Assembly: GCF_002078875.1 (NCBI RefSeq)
Contig: NC_034411.1
Span: 50,793,695-50,857,694, forward strand
Length of the DNA: 64,000 nt
Source of the DNA: Numida meleagris
Taxonomy: Eukaryota > Chordata > Aves > Galliformes > Numididae
Direction of reading: 5' to 3'
A program made the position numbers and the translations under genes. The notes under the pieces are model-generated. The model was not told the origin of the DNA. It saw only the letters and a program-made list of their open reading frames with translations, and made no database searches. Below are positions 37,579-48,264 of this stretch, in pieces (position 1 is the stretch's first letter; every line of letters starts with the position of its first letter).

Positions 37579-37713
37579 NNNNNNNNNNNNNNNNNNNNNN
37601 NNNNNNNNNNNNNNNNNNNNNNNNNNNNNNNNNNNNNNNNNNNNNNNNNNNNNNNNNNNNNNNNNNNNNNNNNNNNNNNNNNNNNNNNNNNNNNNNNNNN
37701 NNNNNNNNNNNNN
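37579..37713. other. Assembly gap (135 N)
   Basis: All 135 positions are N. The gap sits in the CpG island directly after G8. Translations crossing it are meaningless. A first exon or start codon could be hidden here. Confidence 1.
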
Positions 37714-40700
37714 GGCGCAGCTGCGGGAGCGGGCGCGGGGCGGCAGTTGTGCGCGGCGCGGCCATTGCTCTCCCGGGCGGCCGCGCGGGAAGGCGCGCTC
37801 GGGGCCTTCCTGGGGCCTTCGTGCTCCCCCCTCCTTCAGTAACACACAAACGATGCTCGCAGACCCACTACCCCCCCTCCCAAGCCAGCGTTGTTTACTT
37901 CCCTCTCTTAACAATGGCTTTACAGAATTGTTGTACATTATTTTGGTACTTCCTGCAAATCTGCCCATGGTGGCTCACTCGGAAAAATATTTGTTCCCTT
38001 AATGAAATCTGGCGTATCCCGGATAGTGCGAGTTATGCACGGAAAGCCCTAGGCTGGTTGCATGCGTTGTTTTTGACAGTTTAGCTGTGAGGTGGCCCAA
38101 GTGACCTTTTTTTCTTAAAGAAAAAATTAAGTCCAGTTCTTCCTTTTCTGGAGTCTGTCAGGAACAAGGTCCCACCATCCCTGTATCCACAGCCAGTGGC
38201 TTCTCTCCCAGCAAACATGGATGGCGTCCCTTCATGGTGTTGGTGAGGGGACTTGTGCTGTCACCTCCCTGCTCTCGGCGCGGCAGGGCTCCCCGCTCCC
38301 AACTTGAGGCGCACGCTCATGCATCTAATTAGGGCCTACGCTGGGATGGGTGTTTATTGCGCTCGTTTGTTTTCACTGTGAGTGGAAATAAAGGATCTCT
38401 GCACTTTGGACATCGGCGCAGCTCTTGCTTTCAGGAAGCCATTGCTTGCTGGTACGGAAATAAGTTTTCAAATTGAGCTTTTGCCGTTTAGGCATCTTCC
38501 TCCCCCCCCCCGGTAAATCTGAACGCCATATAGAAAACACCAGGATCTCTCCTTTTCTTACCTCCCCATGTGCTTCCCTGCCCCCACCCATGCAATGTGT
38601 AGGAGGGACAGAAGCAGTGACAGGGCAGGTACTGATTAGCTGCTGTCAGTCTGCACAGATTAACGCCTATTTTTAGGTTTTTGAACCTCTTGAGTAATAC
38701 TAGTTAAATTGGCACAGGTTAATAAGTTGGGGTCCGCAGAGCCTCTTAACCGTTTGCTGTGAAATGTGAATTAAAGAGACAGTCCCACTTTCTCGAAGCA
38801 ATGAGAGAGGTTTACGTGCCTGACATGTACTGCCTGTCTGTGTTTGTGTGCATGTGTTCGTACACAGCACACATAGGTCTGGAAAACAAAAACCGAAATC
38901 AGACACTTCGGGCATGCGGACGCAAACACGCACGGAGTTAGAGGCTCCCCACAGAATACACCACTGGTGAAACAGGCTCTGGAAGGAAACGTTTTCTCTC
39001 TTCTTTTTCACATACGTGTAGCATTTAGAAATAAAGCTTAATCTACATTTCTTCTTGCTTTTTCTCCCCTTCCTCCCCCCCGTTATATCGTTACACTGTA
39101 ACACTGACACCCACTGGTAAAAGTTGATCTGAGATCATGAGTGTAAACTGAGCTTCTTGATGAAAGGACAGCTATTATTCCTGAACAAAAAATACGGACA
39201 GAGGAATTGCTCCTCTCCTTTTCTCCCGTTGAAAAAAAGCTTTGGAATTAAGGCCATTCATTTTTATTTGATTTTATTTTCTGAGGAGTAGGTGTGTGGG
39301 TGCCACAGATGTAAGAGGGGAGGCCTCAGTGTTTTTCTCTAAAAATGCAACAAGACAGAAATAAGTGCACTAACTAGAAGCAGTTTTCCTGTATGTTTTG
39401 GGACAGACAACAGGGTGGCACAGAGGAGAGAGGGAAAAAATTATTAATATGTTAGTAGCTGTGTTTAACACCATTTCCCAGGTAAAACAACTTGAAGAAA
39501 AACAGAAATAATGGCCACACAAGCAATATATTTGTGCAGGCGCTGACCTGGTTGTATCAAAGCAGAGATGAATGCCAGTGCTGTGCAAGTCTTATTTCGT
39601 CTGTTAGCCATTTAATTCAAAGTTGTCAGTGGTCTTGAAAGCCACTTGTGTTGGAGAAACAAGGCTCATTTTATTGAAATCCACCACTGCACCGAAATCT
39701 GGTTTGCAGTTCTGTAGCCCTGCCTAGCACAAGAACAATACCATGCAATTACGCTGTTTCGGGCTCTGAAATAGGCTTTCTTCCAAAACACCCTCCCTTT
39801 ATATTATGAGATGTGTTCCTATTAATGCAGTGATTGATTGAAAGTCTTCCCGTGTTTACGTAGTTTGGGCAGCAGTAGCTTGGATTTCCCCTCTGGTCTA
39901 AAATTGTATCCAGTGGAGATGCAGGGGACAGCTGTTTGTAAACTCTTAGTGGGACGTAAGAAATGAGCTACAGCAGAAGCTGTCAATGACTGCCTTTCTT
40001 ATAAATGCAGTGGTACCTTCTTTGTTCAAGGGGGATGAGGAACCGCAGCAGAAATACATACAGAAAGAAACAAAATGGACTCCACAGAGCTTGAATGTTA
40101 GAAAAGAAAGACCTGCCAGGGCTGTGCAGCTCAGAAATTAGAACTCCAGCCTTTGAGATTACAGTTCAAGCTTTTCCTTACATTCTGCGCAGAATGAGCT
40201 TAAATAATTATAAAAATCAGCCTCCAGGGTTGCAAACTAGCTGTTAACAATTGGTGCAGATCCTGTAATTGGAAAACAGTTCTTTGGGAGAAGTTATGGG
40301 AAGAATTGTTGCTCAGGTTCCTGCTGTATCTTAGTCTGTTAGATTAACCTGTGTGAGAAGAAACCTTCACAAAAACGACTGTTGAAGTTTAAGATTTATA
40401 GAAGGTTCTCATGCCTGAACGTGTGCCGATGCACGGGATATTGCCTTATATGCACGCTGTCATCCAGAAAGGCTAAGTTTAGAAAGCTGCACAAGGCTGT
40501 TAGCAATTGATTTGTTTTGCTGCTTTACCTTGAATAATAATACAAGCATGAATAGGGGGGTTACTTAGAAATTGAGGCAGGCTGGAAAAAAAAGCTTGTA
40601 TCCTGTAATTATCCAGAAGCACCCTTATAGACTCAGAACAAAACTCACCAAAAGGCATAGAGCACAATGAAGAGTCAGAGTTTGTGAGGAGGTGGAGTGT

Positions 40701-40799
40701 CAGTAGCCTGCCACATCCTCTCTCATCTCCTCTGTCCCCCAGCGTCACGCTTGTTCTGTCTGCATGAAGGAACGGCAGCAAACAAAATGAGAAAGAAGG

Positions 40800-40960
40800 G
40801 AGGTGGGAGCAGGAAAAACAGCATTTTTAGTTCTTATTACAGTATTCAAATAAAACATTAAAAATGCTATAAACAGTTTTATAGTCATTGTTTATGGACT
40901 CGAGAATTTTTAATATTTGCATGTAACTGAATTCTGAAGCCAGGGTTCTGCAACTAATCA
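40800..40960. promoter_or_regulatory. Possible enhancer-like patch with hairpin, FOX and POU motifs
   Basis: A perfect 10-bp inverted repeat (AGCATTTTTA at 40,820-40,829; TAAAAATGCT at 40,859-40,868) overlaps a second small one (CTATAAA...TTTATAG). These are followed by TGTTTA (about 40,889-40,894), a forkhead core, and a perfect POU octamer ATTTGCAT (40,915-40,922). Such motif clustering in unique AT-rich DNA about 3 kb from a CpG island would fit a conserved noncoding element. Conservation cannot be seen from one sequence, so this is a guess. Confidence 0.25.
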
Positions 40961-43336
40961 GGCTTTTACAAGTGAGCTGCTGTTTGCTAGAGGTAACTTC
41001 GGGAAGAATTTAATTTTTTTGTTTAGTGGGCATATCAAAAATGTTAAATGCTGAAGTGTTCTGCAAAATCGTACATTGTGCGCTCACTCGCTTGGCTAAG
41101 TAAAAGTCCCAATTTGTGTAAGTAGTTCAGGCATCTGGGAAACCTAATTGTTTGATTCATGTATGCAAATTCAGGCTTTGTGTATGTGAATTGTGGAACG
41201 TGTGTTTTTGGAGGACGTGTTTTCAGCGCCGTGTTCAGTTTTCCCTACTACAATGGATAGAGAACTTGAGTAAAATGGAGTAAGAACACAAACAATTTGT
41301 CCATTTATCTAGGCTCTGATTATTCTGGGCCCTGCTTAGGGCTGAAGTGACTCCTAGGAATGTTTTTATTTTTGCCTGCCCCATTGAAATGTTCGGCACA
41401 GGGTTGGGCTGGAGCTGAGAGTTTTTTTTCCCTTCATTTCTGAGGCAGTGTTTCGCTATTGTGAGCTGGAAGAGCACAGAGGAGTTACGGCACTGACTGG
41501 AGTACTTGTTTTCCTTCCCAGTAAACGTCTAAATCCTGATACCAGAAGGGTCAAAAACTCACCAGCTGTGACATCTGAATAATTTTTAAAGCAGTTAATC
41601 CAGTCAGAGTATTTATCAATCTTTGTACCTTGTGGGGAGGCGACGGGGATGCAGCTTAAAACAATTGAAGAAAAAAGCTCCAATCACTGGCAAAATAATT
41701 CAGTTCCTCTGAGTCCCGTTGCACAGATTTACCCTTTCAAGTTGGAGTGTGAAATACGGAACATCGCCCAGGGGATGCCTCCTGTGTGGCTCTCTGGCAG
41801 GTGTGTTGATACTTTGTTGTGGAAACCATCCCTTCCAAACCTGCGCCCTCAGTCTGACGATGCCCAGATGATGCCTGAGTGAATTTCCCAGATGCTGTCG
41901 GCATTAGCCGCCCTCTATATATGGTCAGATATTGATACGGCAGGAGCGGGCGTCGGGAAGGGCTTGCTGACGGGTGGCGAGGTCAGGATCGCGTTCCCAG
42001 GGCCAGTGACATCTCTGCTGGCAGCTGCCTGGGCCACGTTCCCTGCAGTTTACAGTGACGTGGGCCACCTCGGTTCTCTTCATGGTCACATCACACTCCT
42101 GTGGCAACTGCGTCGATTTAGCTAAGCGCGCAGTATCAGGCATCTTTATAGGGAGTTTTATTTTTCTTCAAATAAATGTGTTTCGTCCTTTTTTGTGTGA
42201 AGGTGGAGGCTTCTCTTGCTTTTAATTGTTACTCATCTCCCTTCTTATCTGTTCTGATTTTTCTTTTCAAATGAAATGAAAAGGGTCATTTTTGTGTTAA
42301 CCAGTTTTCTTAAAATCACACTTTGGAAAGTTCTGATTTATCGGTCCTATGAGAGAAAGTGGAGAGAGGGGGCACGGAGGTATAATAAAGAGTCAGTTTC
42401 TTTTCCTGACTCAGAATTAGGTTGTGAGCGAGTAGAACCATCTATGATCTAGAAAGCAAATTAATAAGAACATAGACTTTATTTAGGGTAGGTCCTTTGG
42501 TGACAAGTTTTGCCTCAGCGTGATTTTTTTGCATATTCGTTTTATGCTCAAAAAGTACCTTTTTTTTTCTTTTTTTCCTTCCAGATAAAGCAAAGGAAAA
42601 AATGAGGTAGTCCTTGTAGGGCAGGAGTTGAAAGTACTGTGGAGATTGTGCTAAATTACAAAAAGATGCTTAAGAAGGTGTTCTTTTCCTGTTATTTTTG
42701 AGATTCGGCTAGGTTGTGTAAGTCACCCATTCCATTAGAAGCAGGAATAAAGAATTTAATTTACAGTTGGAATCGGTTGTGAGACACAGCAGAGGTTTTG
42801 AAGTTAAAGCCATGTTTCTGAAACAGAGCGCTCTCTACATTGTGTGCCTCCTCGGCTAAAAAAGTCTTTTTAACCCGCATACCCAAAATAATGTTGTCTA
42901 AGGTGCAGGGAAGCTTTTTCTCCTGAGCACAATAGGAATGTGTTGAATCTTTTGAAAACAGTTTCTGTTTTTCAAACACCTTTTCTTTTTCAGCATAGAT
43001 AATTAACGCCTTCTTCACAGTGCTCGGTGCCCTTGATACATCTGTTACCTTTGACAGATCCTTTCTGTTTGCCACCTCTTCCTAACATGCTTCCAATATT
43101 TTCAGCACAAAATAGCTTAGCATCTTTGATGTTGGGTGTATGCCGGCTCAATTAAATAAGAAAGCTACTGACAGAATGGTGTGGAGTTGAAACTTAAAGC
43201 TTTGTTTCTGTGAAGATTTTGTCCTTGGTCACTTATCTTCAGTTTTTGCTGAGAACTGTTAGGCTTCGCTTAGGCGAGGTTGTTGTTTTGGACGTGCGGT
43301 TTTACCTAGGACTTTCATTTGCCTTCACGTTTCTAG

Positions 43337-43571
43337 GTGCTACGTACAGATGTCCAAAGAGGCAGGCGGGGGGAGCAGGGGGTGCAGCTCTTGCAGCCCT
43401 ACAAAGCAGAGGCCCTCCCTGCTGGCGAGGGTGGCACTGAAACATGCCTTGGGGGAACTTGCTGGAATTCCTAAAAACACGTCGGCATCGCAGCTGTACA
43501 TGACCACCGCCAAGGTGCTGGTGGAGGGCATCTCCTGTTTGCACCGAGCAACTCGACTGTGTCTGAAAAGG
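43337..43571 (+). other. Exon-like open segment, unproven
   Basis: A pyrimidine-rich acceptor-like stretch ending TTTCTAG (to 43,336) precedes a 235-base GC-richer segment. The segment is open in the frame of 43,338, contains text such as LLARVALKHALGELAG and ends at AAAAGG/GTTAGT, a passable donor. No protein family is recognised and the minus strand is open too. A chance open patch remains more likely than a true exon. Confidence 0.15.
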
Positions 43572-46500
43572 GTTAGTGGGGCGTGTTTGGGTGGGGAGTG
43601 GAACCTCCAGCCCTGCGAGGAGGGGCAGCTGTGCTTTAACCATTTCTGGAGCTTTCTGTAGCTAGTCGCTCTGCAGGCTGACGGCCTCGTCGTGCATGTA
43701 CAGGCTGCTCGTAGGTACCTGTGCTGTGGGCTTCAGTACGCAAGGTTTTGTGGTTCACAATTTGGGAACTGCTGAATTAAAAGGAAGTAATGGTATTCAA
43801 CAAAGAGTAGGGAATACAAAAGGATTATAAAGGATGCAGATGCAATACCTAAATAAAGGCTTAACGCTTGCAGGAATTGATATTGCTCTCGTCACGTAGC
43901 TCGACAGTTTTTCAGGATTTTCCACATATTAGAGTGCTTGCCGGTGAAAGGTTTGGATTTTATGTTTAATAACATCTACCACTCTTCTCTTAAGAGAATT
44001 TAAATAGTGACGGCTCCTAGATTTCAGTCTCGGTACAAAAATCATTTTGATCTCTACGCTGTCAAACAAATAAATATCAAAAGCTAATGTTCAGTGCAGT
44101 TACACTGTTTCATGCAGCATTCTGCTCCCAGAGAACTAATTGTGTGTTATGTATCTTTGCATCTATATGAAAAACAGCGTCTGACCAAAAAAATAGAGAA
44201 GATTTGAGCTGTAAATATGCTTACAGCAGATTCCATGCATGTGGGTATGGCTGCATATGTACCTTGCCTGTTTCATCTTCTAACAGCAAGCGCAGATGGA
44301 TGCGTTACTGCTCTGCATTTGCTGCTGATCAGCTGTCCGTGGTAACTGTGGAGGAAGAAGTGACCTCAGGTGTGGGAGGGAGAAGAGCACGCTCACAGGT
44401 AGTCCTCATAGGTCCCGTGCAGCCACTTGGGAGCGTACACAGATTGTATATGTACGCAATCTCCGGTGTCAATCCAGCATTTGTAATAGCTGTTACCTGG
44501 TGCTGATCTCTGTCTCTTTCTGTCTTTTTGAGGTTACGGGAATTGTCCCATTCCCCTGTGACCCACATTTTTTTTCTTCTCTCCAGTTGCTTCTAATATA
44601 TACAGTTCCGTGGTAAATATTGTATCCCACAAGGCTGATGGCTATTGCTTTTAGTTAGCTAATACCTAGAGTCTGTTTTTTTGCTTTTTAGGGGTTGGCC
44701 CTGTTCCCAGGATTTTGCAAAATATTTGCACTGGGAGTCTAAAGCAGCAGGTTAGTCAATATCATGGCCAAGAAAGTGTATTAGGCACAGTGTTGAAAAT
44801 GTGAATCATCTTGATTTTAGGTTTGATTTTTTATTTTTTTTTTTTTTTTTGTACACTAGCTTCCACAAAAAACCTTGACATTTAAAAAAAGAAGTTTAAA
44901 AATACAAGGAGGGCTGATCTGCTCCACTATACAGCTTTGAAGAACATGAGGCATCATTGTGCTTTATCTCTAATGCTGGCTGACCAAGCACAGAGCTGCT
45001 TCAGCGAGCTGTGTCCTTGAGCCACTGTGTTGTCTGTACATGCTAATAAGGAGAATGAGGAGAATTAATAAGCAAGTTTAAAATGCAGCATACTTTCTGA
45101 AAAACCTTTCAAACCTTTTTAGCACAGAATAGCACACAGTTACTCGGTCATTTAAAAAGAGATCATTTTGTTATTTAATGTGCATTTCTGGAGCTAGAAG
45201 TTGCGGCTGCAGAAATTTGAATGCTGATCTTTATTATTTTTAGGCTTTTTGAACCAAGAGATAAATGATTGGTACCGCAAAGAACAGGCAAAATAGAAAG
45301 GGAAAACTTAAGAAAAAGTAGGTGCTAGATTTAAAGAATAATTTTCCTGAACTGGGTCGTGTTATATCCAGTTTCTGCACAGGTCAGACTGTAAGGAGAT
45401 GGCACTTACTTAACCAAAGGGCCTTGACTAAGTAGTTTTGATGGACTTTGTATGAAAAGTGAGGAAATCTCATCTCTCCTTAATTCATGGGGTTGATACT
45501 GTACAGCTGTCCTGCCTTTGTTTCAGACATTGATTCAGGGTTATAGCAAAGGTGTGTCTTTGTGCGTTGGTTTCATAGATTGCTCAGGGAACGTGCCCAT
45601 CCTCCCGTACTACAGGAGCCTATCTTAACGTACATGCATGATGACCATTAAAAATAAACTTGTGGCAGTTAGCAGAGGAAGGGGGAAGGAAAGGTTGTCT
45701 CAGTTACCGGCGTTTATTCCTGCATAGTCCTGCATATGTTTGAAGCAGTGTATGCCTCAGTGAGTCCTTGAAGAATTGCCAAAAACATGCGAGTTTGTCC
45801 CTGCTCCCATGAGAAGCGTGGCGACCACATTCTACAACTGTTGAATCCACAGTTGCTTTAAAAGGCAGGCAACGAATGCAGATGTTACAGCTGGGCAGGC
45901 TGGATTTCTCCAAGATATGAATGACTACAGCAATATTCATCTTTGAGAGAAACTTTCTAACGACTTTCAAAAACGAAAGCAGGATTAAACGCGTGTCCCT
46001 CTTGTTTAAAGAAGATGAGTTCAGGATTGTTGGAGGACTCAGACCTGAAAAGCTAAGAACGTGTCCTTGAAAAGGGTTTTGGGGAATGTCTGTGCCAAGC
46101 ACTACAGCACCCTGCATGTTCCCGGGTGTCCGGGCTGTTTCCAGGAGGTGGCTCGGGGAGGCCGGGCGCAGGAGCTGCAAGTGCCTGGGGGCTGGCTGCT
46201 GAGAACACAGAGCCCCCGCCCACCTGCGAGTCAGAGGGCAACCTGGGTGCGGGAGCAAACGCTGGAGTTATGAACGGGCCGCTGTGGTGCAGGTGTTTCA
46301 TCGCCATCAAGGAAGAAGCGCGCCCAGCACTGAGGAGAGGATTCAGCAGTAATTCGGGAGACAAGCCTGCATCTCCTCCTCCTGTTATGATTTTGTTGTC
46401 ACGGGGAAGAGTCCTTGCTGATCTGCTTGATCTTTACAGTACAGTGAATACAAAAGTATTACAAAATGATAGCATTTACATGCACATTTATTTTGTTTTG

Positions 46501-47714
46501 AACATGTTTTAGAAGTGCCAGAGGCATGCCTTTATAGTAAGCAGGCACTTGGCAAAACCCCTCTAGGTATCAGAGAGGCCATGAGCTGTAATTTTTCTAG
46601 AGTAATAGTGTCAGAAAAATGACAGTAGAAAGCAGTGAAATTTGCAGCCAGCTGGGCAAATTCTCGTGTGTGCCCCACAGGTGCTGCAAGTGCGTTCTGC
46701 GTAGAGAATTTTGGCGGGCTCAGGGTTGCACCAGCCTGCTGCGTTTCTTGGCGTAGCGAGTACAGACGCGGTTGGGCCGGCTCTGAAGAGCTTGAGCCCA
46801 AGGCTGAGAGCAACGCTAACCGTGCCTTGGACCAGCAGGTTTTGCCTGGTTGGGTAGATGCAGATTGAAAATCCTTTGCAGCAGTAATGTTAACAGGATA
46901 TTGTATGGGAATCCACATATGCCTGAAATGTTTGTTAGTGCTCACTTTCGGGTGTCAGGGAAGTAAAATTACAGGGAGGAATTCTATGACCCGCATTTTC
47001 TGTGAGTTAGTTATTTTGTCCACGAGTACTTGCCACTTCCCATTCTCTTGTTTGGATAACAGGGAGTATGAAGCGTAGCAGTCATTCTTTTTTTTGTTAA
47101 TGGCACTCCACTTCCTGTGGCTCTTGCTCAGTTTCTGCTAATCCTAACTCAAACAGAGCCTTGATGGGCTGGAAAGGAGTTGGAGAGAATCAAGGAGCAA
47201 ATCACTGCTGAGTTTGACTTTGGAGATGGACACATTATTATAATTTCTTGCGTCATCTAATCGCAAGGCTGTAGAACTGTTCCAGAGAGGTATTGTTTAG
47301 CACTGCTCCTCGAGGTTTTAGTCTGTTACAAATCCTTTTCTCTGTGCATGATTTTAAGTCTTACGGTTGTAATGCAGTGCGGTTTCTCAGACTAGGGACT
47401 CTGTGGGTCCTGTAAGAACAAAACAAAAATACTTAATGTCATTTATTTGGATAAAACGAGACTCAAGGCTGCTCCCAACTTGTTTTGGGGTACTCCAGAC
47501 ATTATTCATGCTCATGTTATCCTAGAGGATCTCTAGCAACTTTACGAGTTCTTCCATCTTGTAATTAATTAAAAACTGTTAAATGCTACTGTTTTCTGCA
47601 GTGAACACCTAGAAAGTTACACAAGCAATAGTGGTCTTGGCCACAGCTGCCCAGGTCATCCACTGTAGAGACTGGGTGGGCTGTGCAGGTGGGATGCTGG
47701 TCATGCATGAGGGT

Positions 47715-48264
47715 TGGGCTGCTCTGAAAGTAATGCCTCCTATCTTATGACGTTGGTCCGCAATGTCAGAGACGGGTGTTTATGAGTGTGACAGTAAAGG
47801 ATGAACTTTTCTACCAATATTCCACTACATTTTGTTGCCATACAACAGATGGCAGCAGAGGGGCAGTCTGACAGAATGGTGTTTGTCCTGGAAGTGCGTA
47901 TGAAGTAAAGGTGTGCCGCTGAACAGCTGTTTCCTCCATGCAGAAAAGATGGCACCCATTGACATTCATTGGCACTTGCTGAACATTTTTAGAGACGAAG
48001 CAGTGGATGTGAGCCCAGTTAGGCAGTGGGTAGTACGTTTCAGCAGTGGGGTCAGGGACAGTGGGTCACCTCCGCTGGTGCAGATTTTTATGAGCATGGC
48101 ATGCAGGCTCTTGGTCATTGCTGGTGAAAATGCACAGCTCATGGTGGTGACTTGTGAAAAATTGTGTTTTGTAGCTGAGAATTTGCTCTTTCAAATAGTG
48201 TTACTGTGCTCTTTGTATCTGTTGTAGTTTCCATAACAGGAGGCATTTCTTTTGGAGCAATCTA
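47715..48264 (+). mobile_element. Non-autonomous mariner element (Galluhop/Mariner1 type)
   Basis: Imperfect terminal inverted repeats bound it: left GCTCTGAAAGTAATGCCTCCT (47,721-47,741) against right AGGAGGCATTTCTTTTGGAGC (48,239-48,259), differing at four positions. A TA follows the right end (48,263-48,264); the matching left TA is not clear. The roughly 550-bp length is under half of an autonomous mariner, with transposase ends kept and the middle lost. From memory it corresponds to the chicken Galluhop/Mariner1 family, which supports a galliform source. Confidence 0.85.
47949..48230 (+). pseudogene. Mariner transposase relic, internally deleted
   Basis: From the ATG at 47,949 the frame reads an N-terminal helix-turn-helix piece, with IHWHLLNIFRDEAVDVSPVR and QWVVRFSSG. 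After about 48,085 the recognisable text lies in another frame: DFYEHGMQALGHCW, then a stop at 48,125, then KCTAHGGDL and a stop at 48,155. In that frame it matches the C-terminal block of mariner transposases. The whole catalytic core with its three acidic residues is absent. It can encode no active enzyme. Confidence 0.75.

Larger units (their letters stand above)
36180..37860. promoter_or_regulatory. CpG island, probable promoter of an unidentified gene
   Basis: Within a 40%-GC-like background this 1.7-kb stretch is extremely GC-rich and dense in CpG, which in birds marks an unmethylated promoter or first exon. Sp1-like GGGGCGGG boxes occur near 37,316 and next to the gap (about 37,730-37,741). 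A TATA-like or AATAAA-like CAAATAAAG lies at about 37,375. A pyrimidine stretch ending in CAG (about 37,012-37,029) resembles a splice acceptor. Several long open frames, up to 253 codons on plus (36,493-37,254), cross it on both strands. Their Pro/Arg/Ala/Gly text has no recognisable domain and is what GC-rich DNA gives by chance. No start codon or donor is compelling, so transcription direction and gene identity are unknown. The gap removes part of the centre. Confidence 0.85.
37861..47714. other. Unique noncoding DNA downstream of the CpG island
   Basis: No exon or interspersed repeat was recognised over about 9.9 kb. 38,260-38,430 stays moderately GC-rich with a TAATTAG core near 38,328. 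41,880-42,130 is a GC-rich patch that contains CTATATATGG (41,915-41,924), one base off an SRF-type CArG box. 43,337-43,571 is exon-like and listed separately. 46,040-46,360 and 46,640-46,880 are GC-richer. A minus-strand frame at 45,704-46,258 begins with TTG and has an ATG only near 46,117. A T-rich run lies at about 44,836-44,850. Confidence 0.45.

Noticed and set aside
37441..38084. Open frames of 99-175 codons spanning the N gap
   Set aside because: A quarter or more of each is unknown sequence, so neither frame nor length is meaningful.
38700..39110. 136-codon minus-strand frame near the CpG island
   Set aside because: It starts at a GTG, includes low-complexity purine text and has no recognised domain.
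42761..43075. Lys-rich 104-codon minus-strand frame that looks protein-like
   Set aside because: It starts with GTG, has an in-frame TAG three codons upstream and no splice context; AT-rich DNA gives Lys-rich text by chance.
45704..46258. 184-codon minus-strand frame
   Set aside because: It starts with TTG; the first ATG is near 46,117 and leaves about 138 codons, a length expected by chance in a window of this size. No domain was seen.
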